Of a DNA stretch of 39,958 nt, positions 1-8,073 are shown piece by piece (the stretch's first letter is position 1; each line of letters opens with the position of its first letter). The stretch is taken from positions 1 to 39,958 of the forward strand of contig JANQNP010000013.1 of NCBI GenBank assembly GCA_028279505.1, read 5' to 3'. The position numbers and the translations under genes are program-made. The notes under the pieces were generated by a model, which ran no database searches, was not told the origin of the DNA, and was given only the letters and a program-made list of their open reading frames with translations. The DNA is from Dehalococcoidia bacterium. GTDB lineage: Bacteria; Chloroflexota; Dehalococcoidia; UBA2979.

Positions 1-1900
1 CCTCGGGACGGACCTCGGCGACGACCTCGGAGATGCCGACGCGACGGGCGACGGCGTTGGCCGTCTGCTGCTGGTCGCCGGTCAGCATGACGACGCGGAC
101 GCCGAGCCCTCGGAGGCGGGCGACGCCCTCGGCGGCTCCGTCGCGGACCTGGTCGGCGACGGCGATCAGGCCGGCGGCCTCGCCGTCGATCGCGACGCGG
201 ATCGGGGTCTCGCCGCGCTGGCCGGCGGCGTCGGCGAGACCATCGAGGGTTGCGCGACCCTCGGGGGCGACGCCGCGCGCGTAGAGCAGGTCGTCGTTGC
301 CGACGAGCAGCTCGTGGCCATCGAGACGGGCGATCACGCCGGCACCGGCGACGGCCTCGAAGGTGAGCGGCCAGTCGAGGTTGACCGCGCGCTCCTCGGC
401 CTCGCGGACGATCGCGGCTGCGTAGGGGTGCTCGGAGCCACGCTCGGCGGAGGCGACCAGGCGGATCAGCTCGTCGGGGGTGACGGCCGCGCCGTCGAGC
501 ATCCAGACGCTGACGACCTCGGGGCGGCCTTCGGTGATCGTGCCGGTCTTGTCGAGCAGCACGGTGTCGATGTCGCGCGCCAGCTGAAGGGCCTCGGCAT
601 CCCGGATGAGGATGCCGTGCTGGGCGGCGCGTCCGGTGCCGACCATGATCGCCGTCGGCGTCGCGAGCCCGAGGGCGCAGGGGCAGGCAACGATCAGCAC
701 CGCGACGGCGTTGAGGATACCGAAGGTGAGCGCGGGGGCGGGGCCAAACGCCCACCACAGGGCGAATGTGAGCGCGGCGACGACGAAGACGATGGGGACG
801 AAGACCGCAGCGATGCGGTCGGCGAGTCCCTGGATCGGAGCCTTGGAGCCCTGGGCATCCTCTACGAGCTGGATGATTCGGGCGAGGGCGGAATCGGCGC
901 CGACGGCGGTGGCCTCGATCTTGAGCAGGCCGGTCGTGTTCATGGTCGCGCCGAACACGTCCTCGCCGGGGCGCTTCTCGACCGGGACGGATTCGCCGGT
1001 GAGCATCGATTCGTCGACGGCCGACGCGCCCTCGGTGACCGCGCCGTCTACGGGGATCTGCTCGCCCGGCTTGACGAGGACGATGTCGCCCGCCTGCACT
1101 GCGCGGACGGGGATCTCGTACTCCTCGCCGTCCTCGAGCACGCGGGCGGTCTGGGGGCGGAGCGCGATCAGCGCGCGGACGGCGTCGGAGGTCAGACCCT
1201 TGGCGCGCGCCTCGAGCAGGCGGCCGAGCAGGACGAAGAAGATGATGGCGCTCGAGGTGTCGAAGAAGACGGCGGCGTCGAGGCCCTCGACGGATTCGAA
1301 GACCTGCGGCGCGAAGGTGGCGACGATCGAGTAGGCGAAGGCGGCGGAGGTGCCGACGGCGATCAGGGTGTTCATATCGGTCGAGCCGTGACGGCCGACG
1401 CGCCATGCGCCCTCGTAGAACTGGCGGCCGGCCCAGAACTGGACCGGCGTCGCGAGCGCGAAGAAGAATGGGTGCAGGACGCGGCGGGGGACGTCCTCGA
1501 AGGCGCCGAAGAGGTGGCTGAGTGCCATGAAGCCAACGAGCAGGCCGGCGACGATGCCCGCGAAGATGGTCTTGCTGCGGAGCGAGTCGAACTCGGCCTG
1601 GCGCTCGGCTTCGAGGCGGTCGCGGGCTGCCTCGTCTTCGCGCTCGGACACGAGGAGGTCGTAGCCGGCGCGGTCGACCGCGTCGCGGAGCACCTCGAGC
1701 GGGACGCCCTCGGCCTCGATGGTTGCCTCTTCCGTGGCGAGGTTGACGCGGGCGGTCTCGACGCCGTCGACGGAGCCGAGCGCCTTCTCGACGCGGCGGA
1801 CGCAGGAGGCGCAGGTCATGCCTCGGACGTCAAAGCGGAGGGAGCCGGAGGCGATGCCGGTGGGGGCCTCGGGGGCGTCGTGTTGCGCCTCGGTGGTCAC
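1..1900 (-). CDS. copA: Cu(I)-translocating P1B-type ATPase CopA (3' end beyond window)
   Basis: Membrane pump that exports cytosolic Cu(I) with ATP hydrolysis. About 633 N-terminal codons are visible; the gene runs off the left edge. Seen in order: an N-terminal heavy-metal-binding domain with GMTCASC (C30, C33), the actuator loop TGES (301-304), the transmembrane metal-binding CPC (406-408) preceded by hydrophobic helices, the phosphorylation motif DKTGT starting at D450, the P1B-specific HP (491-492) in SEHPYAA, and TGDQ (607-610). The GDGxND hinge and the last two helices lie outside the window. The GTG start at 1898-1900 lies six bases after the csoR stop, just ahead of the metal-binding domain; no strong Shine-Dalgarno is seen, so translation is probably coupled to csoR. 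It is the third gene of the operon behind the CsoR operator at 2791-2811. CPC plus GMTCxxC points to copper rather than Zn/Cd. Confidence 0.96.
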   Translation of the reverse strand, partial: MTTEAQHDAPEAPTGIASGSLRFDVRGMTCASCVRRVEKALGSVDGVETARVNLATEEATIEAEGVPLEVLRDAVDRAGYDLLVSEREDEAARDRLEAERQAEFDSLRSKTIFAGIVAGLLVGFMALSHLFGAFEDVPRRVLHPFFFALATPVQFWAGRQFYEGAWRVGRHGSTDMNTLIAVGTSAAFAYSIVATFAPQVFESVEGLDAAVFFDTSSAIIFFVLLGRLLEARAKGLTSDAVRALIALRPQTARVLEDGEEYEIPVRAVQAGDIVLVKPGEQIPVDGAVTEGASAVDESMLTGESVPVEKRPGEDVFGATMNTTGLLKIEATAVGADSALARIIQLVEDAQGSKAPIQGLADRIAAVFVPIVFVVAALTFALWWAFGPAPALTFGILNAVAVLIVACPCALGLATPTAIMVGTGRAAQHGILIRDAEALQLARDIDTVLLDKTGTITEGRPEVVSVWMLDGAAVTPDELIRLVASAERGSEHPYAAAIVREAEERAVNLDWPLTFEAVAGAGVIARLDGHELLVGNDDLLYARGVAPEGRATLDGLADAAGQRGETPIRVAIDGEAAGLIAVADQVRDGAAEGVARLRGLGVRVVMLTGDQQQTANAVARRVGISEVVAEVRPE

Positions 1901-1906
1901 GAGCGG

Positions 1907-2170
1907 CTACTTGCCGGCGAGCTCGTAGAGCTCGGCGAGCTCGTCGAGGACGGCGGTGTCGCCGGCCTCGATGCCGTCGACGACGCACTGGTGGAGGTGG
2001 CCGTTCAACATCTTCGCCTCCATCTTCTCGATGGCGCGGCGGACGGCGTAGGTCTGCTTCAGGACATCGACGCAGTACTGGTCCTCTTCGACCATCTTGC
2101 GGACACCCTTGAGATGGCCCTCGATGTAGGAGAGGCGCTTGAGGACGTCGCCTCGGGTGGCGTCGTCCAT
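1907..2170 (-). CDS. csoR: Copper-sensing transcriptional repressor CsoR
   Basis: An 87-residue all-helical repressor of the CsoR/RcnR family. It binds operator DNA without copper and releases it when Cu(I) binds. The diagnostic Cu(I) ligands are present with family spacing: C33 (in QYC), H58 and C62 (in HLHQC). The N-terminal sequence LKRLSYIEGHLKGV is the usual first helix. The ATG lies two bases after the stop of the upstream copper-binding protein gene, with a GAGG Shine-Dalgarno inside that gene's end, so the two are translationally coupled. The copA start follows six bases after its stop. It very likely autoregulates the three-gene operon through the palindrome at 2791-2811. The C/H/C set separates it from nickel RcnR and formaldehyde FrmR. 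Confidence 0.95.
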   Translation of the reverse strand: MDDATRGDVLKRLSYIEGHLKGVRKMVEEDQYCVDVLKQTYAVRRAIEKMEAKMLNGHLHQCVVDGIEAGDTAVLDELAELYELAGK

Positions 2171-2172
2171 CG

Positions 2173-2745
2173 CTAGGCCTCGGCGGGGATGGCGATGGCG
2201 GCCTGCATCGGCTGGCCCCAGGGCATCTCGACGGTCTGGAGATCGAAGCGGTAGTCGCCGCCGTTGAGGCCGCCCTTCAGGCGCACCTCAGCATCTGTTG
2301 GGGCGACGAGCATCTGGCGGCCGCAGCAGCAGCCTTCGGCGTGCTGGTCGGCGACGGAGCGGTCGAACGCGAAGCCGGCGGTGCAGCCGCAAGGGCAGGC
2401 GTAGTTGATGTCGGCGCCCTTGTCGGTGGCGGTGACGGTGTAGGTGGGGAGCCAGTCCTGATCGGCCACGGACGAGCCATTCGAGTCGGTGGCCGCGACC
2501 GTGAAGGTCGTCACCAGGTTCGGGGTGGCCGCGGCGGGGGTGGCGTCGCCGAGGGGGTAGCCCTCGGCGGAGGTGGCGGCGGCGATGGCGTCGACGACGG
2601 CGCCAGCCGCGACCTCGACGACGAAGGACTTGGCGTTGGGGTCGCCTGAGACGAAGGTGGCGCCCTCGACGGTTTCGACTGCACCTCGGATGGAGGCGAT
2701 GCAGTGGTCGCAGGTGACGTCGGGGGCGTAGAGGGTGAGTTGCAT
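2173..2745 (-). CDS. Copper-binding protein: HMA domain plus Cys-rich C-terminal domain
   Basis: First gene of the copper operon, 190 residues. Residues 1-65 form a heavy-metal-associated domain with DVTCDHC (C12, C15) in the usual first loop. An Ala/Thr/Pro-rich linker follows, then a C-terminal domain with CPCGC (C117, C119, C121), H135, CCCG (C139-C141) and M145, a dense set of soft-metal ligands. No signal peptide is seen, so a cytosolic copper chaperone, buffer or scavenger is inferred. An in-frame ATG exists at 2769, but the start at 2745 has an AAGGA Shine-Dalgarno about eight bases upstream and begins directly at the first HMA strand, so it is preferred. I do not recognise the Cys-rich domain as a named family. 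Confidence 0.88.
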   Translation of the reverse strand: MQLTLYAPDVTCDHCIASIRGAVETVEGATFVSGDPNAKSFVVEVAAGAVVDAIAAATSAEGYPLGDATPAAATPNLVTTFTVAATDSNGSSVADQDWLPTYTVTATDKGADINYACPCGCTAGFAFDRSVADQHAEGCCCGRQMLVAPTDAEVRLKGGLNGGDYRFDLQTVEMPWGQPMQAAIAIPAEA

Positions 2746-2787
2746 GGGGGGATCCTTGGGTCGGGGCATGAGCTAGAACATGATCAT

Positions 2788-2811
2788 AGTATACCCCCTC
2801 CCGGGGGGTAT
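2788..2811 (-). promoter_or_regulatory. CsoR operator overlapping the copper operon -10 box
   Basis: Perfect inverted repeat at 2791-2811: arms ATACCCCC and GGGGGTAT (8 bp each) around a 5-base spacer. This is the A/T-flanked G/C-tract palindrome typical of CsoR sites. Reading leftward, a TATACT -10 hexamer occupies 2793-2788 and so shares three bases with the operator; the -35 region is weak. Repressor bound here would block RNA polymerase until Cu(I) releases it. The first start codon of the operon is about 45 bases downstream. Confidence 0.88.
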
Positions 2812-2893
2812 GGGGTGTGGAGTGTACGAACCAGGAGCGACCGATCGAGAGCGGGCCGCCGAGCGAGCGCTAGGAGCCGAGCGCGGCGAGCCG

Positions 2894-2919
2894 GGCGCTA
2901 TGGACCGGCGCTATGGGCC
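2894..2919. repeat. 13-bp tandem duplication over a stop codon
   Basis: Two adjacent copies (2894-2906 and 2907-2919) of GGCGCTATGG(A/G)CC, differing at one base. The second copy contains the TAG stop of the lipoprotein gene read leftward (2913-2911), and the first copy carries the same TAG trinucleotide downstream. It looks like a small slippage duplication. Confidence 0.6.
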
Positions 2920-5203
2920 GAGCGCGGCGAAGGCGCCGATGAAGGCGGCGTGGATCTCGGGGGCTCGGGCGGCAACGGTGTCGGTGACCATCAGGAGCAG
3001 GTTGGCGTGCTGATGAATCGCGCTGCCGGGTCCGTATTCGCACCAAATCGAGCTGTGGACGCCCTCGGCGCCGAGCGGGCCGTCGACGCCGAGTTCCCAC
3101 TCCGCCTCGAGCGCGGTGACTGAGGGGAAGACCCAGAGCTGGAAGCCGGCGTCCACGGACGGGTCCTCGACGGGCCCCGCGAAGAACTGCATCACGCCCG
3201 TCGACGTGCCGTACGGGCAGGTGGGTTGCTCGATGGGGACGAAGGTGTGTCCGCGGGCATCGAGCGCGGTGAGCAGGTCAGCGGCGCCGAGGGGGGCGCC
3301 GACGGCGGGAGGTGCGAGGGCGAACTGGTGGATGCCCGCAGGCAGGATCCCGCCCGCGAGGCCGAGGAAGATGTCGGGGAGTTCCCAGGCCGCGTCCGAG
3401 ATGGTGGGACCGGCGGGCACCCAGAGCACGAGGTTGTCGAGGTTGTAGATCCGGGCCGGCGGGCGATTGCAGTCGCGCACGGGGTGGATGGCGCTGTAGG
3501 GCTGGACGACCCATTCGCTCTCGGCGGCGGCGGGCGTGGGGTGCGTCCAGAGGACGAAGTCGACGTCGCCGGAGTACTCGATGCCGGGGAGGCCGTTGAC
3601 CTCGGCGCAGGCGACGGTGCGGCCGGTGGGCTGCACCTCGATGTCTCGGGACTCGAGGGCGGCGAGAAGGTCCGCCGTCGACCACGGTGAGCCGACCGCA
3701 GGCGCGGAGCCGGCTGGCGGCTGCGCCGATGTGGGGGTTGCCGTGGCCCTCGGCGCGGGTGTCAGGGCGGTTAGGGCGCGGAGGATCGCTGCTTCGAGTT
3801 CGGGGGCGCCGGCCCACGTGGCTCCGGTGAAGTGAAGTATGAGGTTGTGGTGGCGGTAGAGGGCGCCGGGGCCGTAGCCGCAGAGCGGGTCGTTGATGCG
3901 ATGGACTCCGGGGGCGCCCCAGCGGCCGTCGACGCCGATGCGCCATTCGTCTTCGAGCGCTTCGACTGACGGGTAGGACCACGCCCTGACCTCGAGGCTC
4001 CAGGGGGACTGGCCCTCGACGTCCAGGAGCAGGAGTTGCTTCTGCGAGGCGGAGTCGCCGTTCGAGCAGAAGAGGTCGGCGTAGGGGATCACGGACAAAC
4101 CGTCAGCGGCGAGGGAGTCGAGCAGTGGCTCGATCGAGAGCGGGGCGCCTTCGGCGGGTGGGACGAGGACCGCTGCGCCCTGGCCAGAAGGGAGGGGACG
4201 GCCGTCGAGGCTCTGGAAGGCATCCGCGACCTCGAAGGCGACGGGGTCTGGTGCCTCGAGGTCGGCGGGGAGCCAGAGGATCAGGTTGTCGCGGGGGTAG
4301 ATGCGGGCCGGGGGGTGATTGCAGGCGAGCACCGGGTGGTGTGCCTGGTAGGGGAGGACGGACCACTCGGCGGCGGCCGCGGCGGCGGAGTCGTACACCC
4401 AGAGGACGAAGTGGACGTCGCCGTCGTACTCGGCGCCAGCGAGGCCGTTGACATCGGTGCAGGCGACGGTGCGGCCGGTGGATTGAACCTCGATGTCTCG
4501 CGCTTCGAGGGCTGCGAGGAGGTCGGCGGCGGTCCAGATGGAGGTGGACGTGACCTCGGGAGTGGGAGTCGAGGTTTCGAGGAAGGGGCCGCGGGTGGCG
4601 GTGGGGGCCGGGGGCGTGTCGGGGGTTGGGGTGGCGTTCGGATCCAACGGAACCAGTCGACTGGCGCCGGGGATGAGCTGGTCGTCGCCGAGGAGGATGT
4701 GGATGTGGCCGCCTCGGAGTTCGGTTGGGTGGCGGTCGAGGTCGCGCGGGGCGGGGCCGGAGACGCCGATGCCGAGGAGGTCGTACTCGCTCCCGGTGCA
4801 GGGATCGCGGAACCAACCCGGGGCCTCGACCTCCGGAGCCCAGTTGAGCGGGTCGGCGGACCAGCGGACCCAGCAGTCGGAGTGGGTGTCTCGCGCGCTC
4901 AGGGCGATGAACTCGCCGGACTCGAGGCGGAGGAGGTGGAAGATGTGGTCGCCCTCGGAGGTTGGGGGGGTCACCTTCGAGGGTTGGCGGGGCGGCCTGG
5001 TCGGTGAAGGCGATGCGGGCGACCTCGGTGCCGTCGACGAAGGTGGTGACGCTGCCTCGCTCGTAGGATTCGGCGAAGCCGGCGTCGAAGGAATCGGGGG
5101 TGGGGGTGGCGTCGTCGTCGCCCGAGGTGCAGGCAGCCACGGTGAGGGCAGCGAGGGTGAGGAGCAGGACGGCGATTCCGGCCGCGGGCCGTCGGGCGGT
5201 CAT
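2911..5203 (-). CDS. Frameshifted secreted lipoprotein: degenerate Rieske-like domain plus four repeat modules
   Basis: Two overlapping frames join into one protein. From ATG 5203 a lipoprotein signal (AVLLLTLAALTVAAC, then acidic and TPTP-rich sequence) runs on through an ARIAF segment. The continuation, starting at GDHIFHLLRLESGEF, is one frame off. The switch falls at a run of seven C (4970-4964 on the coding strand); removing one C fuses both parts into about 760 residues. The first domain looks like a Rieske fold: DTHSDC replaces CTHxGC and DPCTGS replaces CPCHGS, so three of four cluster ligands are gone while the disulfide cysteines remain. After a Thr/Pro linker come four related modules of about 130 residues (see the repeat entry). 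The frameshift may be a sequencing error, a true inactivation or phase variation. Function unknown; the product would be anchored outside the membrane. Confidence 0.75.
2914..4548 (-). repeat. Tandem protein repeat (two A-B pairs) in the lipoprotein
   Basis: Approximate modules on the coding strand: A1 4548-4185, B1 4175-3765, A2 3695-3330, B2 3325-2914. A1 and A2 are close copies: both begin with DLLAALE(A/S)RDIEVQ(S/P)TGRTVAC and share PPARIY and DNL(I/V)LW. B1 and B2 share VxALExEW, GVDGxxGAxGVH and YGPG(A/S). A and B also resemble each other (an LLxAL helix, a conserved Cys, ending in xNLxL), so the array probably arose by two rounds of duplication. Boundaries are judged by eye. Confidence 0.7.
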
Positions 5204-5294
5204 GCGATCAGCTTCACTGACTTGAATCTGACTGGCAATCGCGCTCGTCGATCTGTGACAGCGGCGGTGATGATGGGCGGGAGAGGGGGCTGCG

Positions 5295-5816
5295 ATGCCA
5301 CGACTGACGCGGGATGAGATGGACGAGTTCCTGGGGACGCGCGGGGTGCTGATGCGGATCGCGACGGTGGACGAGGCGGGGGATCCGCACGTGACGCCGA
5401 TCTGGTTCGTCCACGAGGCGGGACGGATCTGGTTCACGCCTCGGGAGCAGTCGGCGTGGCTGGGGCACGTGCGCGCGCATCCTCGGATTGCGGTGACGAT
5501 CGATGAGGAGGCGACGCCGTACCGGAAGGTGATCGTTGAGGGCGACGCGGAGGTGGTTCATGACCTCGGTGAGGACGACGCCTGGCGGGATCGGTACCGG
5601 CGGATCGCGAAGCGGTACACGTCGGAGGCGGGGGCGGAGTCGTACGTGACGAACACGATCGATCAGCGGCGGGCGCTGTTGGCGTTGGACCTCGAGGGGT
5701 GCACGGTGCGGACGTGGCGGATGCCGCGCGCCGGGGAGCCTCGGACGGGGATCTGGCACCGGCGGTACTACGCGGACGGGACGCGGTATGCCGCCGAGGC
5801 GGATGGGGTGGAGTAG
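5295..5816 (+). CDS. PPOX-class flavin-binding split-barrel protein
   Basis: A 173-residue protein of the pyridoxamine-5'-phosphate-oxidase-like split-barrel family, which binds FMN or F420 and usually reduces small organic substrates. Diagnostic segments: an N-terminal helix with DEFLGTRGVLMRIATVDE, then DPHVTPIWFVHEAGRIWFTP (dimer barrel strands), then HPRIAVTIDEE and YRKVIVEGDAEVVHD. The length matches the family. It is divergent from the lipoprotein gene with a 91-base gap. A purine-rich GAGAGGGGG stretch lies upstream of the ATG. Physiological substrate and cofactor cannot be told from sequence. Its proline codons are CCG except where CCT precedes CGG (three times), part of the CCTCGG signal described in the findings. 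Confidence 0.85.
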   Translation: MPRLTRDEMDEFLGTRGVLMRIATVDEAGDPHVTPIWFVHEAGRIWFTPREQSAWLGHVRAHPRIAVTIDEEATPYRKVIVEGDAEVVHDLGEDDAWRDRYRRIAKRYTSEAGAESYVTNTIDQRRALLALDLEGCTVRTWRMPRAGEPRTGIWHRRYYADGTRYAAEADGVE

Positions 5817-5852
5817 CTGGGCGGTAGGATGCGGTTGAGTTGGACACGTTCC
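5811..5852. repeat. Candidate left flanking repeat of the defence island
   Basis: GAGTAGCT at 5811-5818 and GAGTTG...CACGTTCC (5837-5852) recur in the same order at 10361-10368 and 10384-10401 (GAGTTG...CACGTCC), just past the last island gene. The match is short and imperfect between the two blocks. It could be an insertion footprint or chance, since both GAGTAG copies are stop-codon contexts. Confidence 0.3.
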
Positions 5853-5862
5853 CCGCTATGAT
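5835..5862 (+). promoter_or_regulatory. Sigma70-like promoter of the defence operon
   Basis: TTGAGT (5835-5840), a 16-base spacer, then TATGAT (5857-5862). Transcription would start near 5869, upstream of the GAGGT Shine-Dalgarno at 5882-5886 and the ATG at 5897. This rules out the in-frame start codons at 5840, 5858 and 5861, which lie in or before the -10 box. Confidence 0.6.
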
Positions 5863-5896
5863 GCACAAATCGCGTGAGGTAGAGGTCAGAAGTTAC

Positions 5897-6835
5897 ATGC
5901 GAGACAGCACGTTCCACAGCGATGGCGTAGACGTTGACGATCAGCGTGCAGTCTACGAGACCTCTCTTGGGGCTATCTACCAAACGACCGTTGAAGAGGC
6001 GCTGGAGAACCCGGACTTCTCCGCTCTGCACGGATCAGTACAGCTGATATTTACCTCACCGCCGTTCCCCCTGAATCGTAAGAAGAAGTATGGGAATCTC
6101 CGGGGAGCTGAATACGTTGCGTGGCTGTCATCGTTGGCTCCGAGGCTGGCGGATCTCCTGACTCCTGACGGGTCAATTGTGATCGAGATCGGAAACGCCT
6201 GGGAGCCCGGTAGTCCCTCTATGTCGATCCTGACGTTGCAGTCCCTTCTGGCATTTCTGGAGGCGGGCGACCTAGAGCTGTGCCAGCAGTTCGTATGTAA
6301 CAACCCAGCTCGCCTGCCTAGCCCTGCACAGTGGGTCACGATCGAGCGTATTCGAGTGAAGGATTCATTCACCAACGTCTGGTGGATGGCGAACTCGGAC
6401 CGCCCGAAGGCGAACAACAGGAACGTACTCTCCGAGTATAGTCCAGCAATGCTTAAACTGCTTAGTTCAAAGAAATATAACACCGGAGATCGACCTTCAG
6501 GTCATGACATCGGTTCGACATCTTTTCTCAAGAACAACGGCGGATCTATACCTTCGAATGTCCTATCGTTCTCGAATACTAGCTCCAGCGATCCGTACCT
6601 CAGATTTTGCCGTGAACAGTCTCTGGATCCGCACCCTGCAAGAATGCCCGCCGGATTAGCGGAGTTTTTCATTAAGTTTCTAACCGATCCCGGCGATCTG
6701 GTCCTCGATCCGTTTGCAGGTAGCAATCTGACAGGAGCGGTGTCAGAGTCCCTCGAAAGGAAGTGGATCTCGTTTGAGCCGCTTGCTGACTACATCGCCG
6801 GCTCTCGAGGACGCTTCCCAGCACTCCTGGCATGA
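5897..6835 (+). CDS. Beta-class DNA amino-methyltransferase (N6-adenine or N4-cytosine)
   Basis: A 312-residue SAM-dependent DNA methyltransferase, the self-marking part of the system. Catalytic motif IV TSPPF (53-57) comes before the SAM-binding motif I DPFAGSNLTG (271-280), the circular order of the beta class (N6_N4_Mtase family). TSPP is common in N4-cytosine enzymes, but base specificity cannot be fixed by eye. The start at 5897 has a Shine-Dalgarno GAGGT about ten bases upstream and follows the predicted promoter. Its stop overlaps the helicase start in ATGA (6832-6835), so translation is coupled. Base composition is clearly lower in GC than the flanks, and AT-ending codons are common, suggesting horizontal transfer with the next three genes. 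No separate specificity subunit is present, so target recognition probably sits in the region between motifs IV and I. Confidence 0.92.
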   Translation: MRDSTFHSDGVDVDDQRAVYETSLGAIYQTTVEEALENPDFSALHGSVQLIFTSPPFPLNRKKKYGNLRGAEYVAWLSSLAPRLADLLTPDGSIVIEIGNAWEPGSPSMSILTLQSLLAFLEAGDLELCQQFVCNNPARLPSPAQWVTIERIRVKDSFTNVWWMANSDRPKANNRNVLSEYSPAMLKLLSSKKYNTGDRPSGHDIGSTSFLKNNGGSIPSNVLSFSNTSSSDPYLRFCREQSLDPHPARMPAGLAEFFIKFLTDPGDLVLDPFAGSNLTGAVSESLERKWISFEPLADYIAGSRGRFPALLA

Positions 6836-8073
6836 CCCCCAGAAACAGCTGGACGTCCCGGCATCCGCCTCGTGATTGGCAGGGGGAGGCCCTTCGGCAA
6901 TGGGAGGCCTCGAACTACCGCGGAATAGCCGAAGTTGTCACCGGAGCGGGCAAGACAGTCTTCGCCGAGATGTGCATGCTGAAATTTCGCGAGCGTTACC
7001 CGAATGCCGTGTTTCTGATCGTAGTCCCCACGCGAGCCCTCCAAGATCAATGGTCGATTAGCCTCCAAGAGGAACTCGGAATAAGCGCCGATGAGATAGC
7101 GACCTTCTCTGGTGAGGGCCGTCCTGACGGCTTTTCTGTGGTGAACATTCTGGTCCTGAATACAGCAAGAGAGCTCCTTGAGCATCTAGCGTTAGAGCTT
7201 CCCACGATGCTCATCGTTGATGAGTGCCATAGAGCCGCGAGCCCAGAGAACGCGAAGGCGATCCACGGAAGCCACCGGGGCTCTCTGGGAATCTCGGCGA
7301 CGCCCCGTCGTGAGTACGACGACGGTCTTCGGGAGGTGCTCATTCCGGCTCTTGGCCCAGTGATCTTCACGTACGATTACGACGAAGCGCTACGCGATGG
7401 AGTAGTGACCCCCTTCAGACTGACAAACATCGCGATCGATCTACTTCCCGACGAGGAGGAAGAGTACAAGCAGCTGACGGGGGCGATCGCCCGTCGTCGA
7501 CGACAACTAAGGGGCGCCGGAGCGAGCGACGATCCGAGACTTCGGCGGCTCCTGCAGCGTCGAGCTGCCGTTGCCGCGGCGGCGGAGATGCGAATTCCAG
7601 TGGCCGCACGGCTAGCCGAAGAGCACCGGAACGGCCGCGTTCTGATTTTTCACGAACAGATAGAAGCGGCTGAGAAGATCCAGAACCTCCTGCGCGATCG
7701 CGGGGTGAATGCGACCATCTATCACTCGAAAGTTCCCACCCCGATTCGTCAAGACAATCTTCGAATGTTCCGTCGCGGCCTGTTCGAGGTATTGGTCAGC
7801 TGTCGTGCCTTGGACGAGGGCATCAACGTGCCCGAGACGACCGTCGCTGTGGTTGCAAGTTCAACTGCCAGCGCCCGGCAGCGGATTCAGCGTTTGGGTC
7901 GTGTCCTCCGGCCTGCCCATGGCAAGGACGAGGCCCACATATTCACCATCTACGCGACCGAACTTGAGGAACGGCGACTCTCCGCTGAGTCTCGCCGCCT
8001 CGTCGGCGCGAAATCCGTGACGTGGCAGAAGGTGCGAACCCCTCTATCGGCCCGGGGTGGATCCGGTGGCTAG
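6832..8073 (+). CDS. Superfamily 2 DEAD/DEAH-type helicase of a restriction-like system
   Basis: A 413-residue ATP-dependent DNA translocase or helicase. Motifs: Q-like DWQGEAL (15-21), Walker A VTGAGKT (36-42), Ia PTRAL (66-70), Walker B DECH (130-133), III SATP (155-158), IV LIFHEQ (271-276), V ALDEGINVP (326-334) and VI QRIQRLGRVLRP (350-361). It resembles the compact helicases of restriction-type operons (ResIII/SSL2-like) but lacks fused nuclease, methylase or DUF1998 domains. A basic helical insert (RRRRQLRGAG, about 221-230) separates the two RecA-like domains. Starts by ATGA overlap with the methyltransferase and overlaps the nuclease gene at its end. Role inferred: translocation on unmodified DNA for the nuclease partner. 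Confidence 0.93.
   Translation: MTPRNSWTSRHPPRDWQGEALRQWEASNYRGIAEVVTGAGKTVFAEMCMLKFRERYPNAVFLIVVPTRALQDQWSISLQEELGISADEIATFSGEGRPDGFSVVNILVLNTARELLEHLALELPTMLIVDECHRAASPENAKAIHGSHRGSLGISATPRREYDDGLREVLIPALGPVIFTYDYDEALRDGVVTPFRLTNIAIDLLPDEEEEYKQLTGAIARRRRQLRGAGASDDPRLRRLLQRRAAVAAAAEMRIPVAARLAEEHRNGRVLIFHEQIEAAEKIQNLLRDRGVNATIYHSKVPTPIRQDNLRMFRRGLFEVLVSCRALDEGINVPETTVAVVASSTASARQRIQRLGRVLRPAHGKDEAHIFTIYATELEERRLSAESRRLVGAKSVTWQKVRTPLSARGGSGG

Noticed and set aside
314..2176. A 620-codon rightward open frame opposite copA/csoR
   Set aside because: Antisense frame in high-GC DNA; its translation is Gly/Asp/Glu/Arg-rich without domains, while the opposite strand encodes clear CopA and CsoR.
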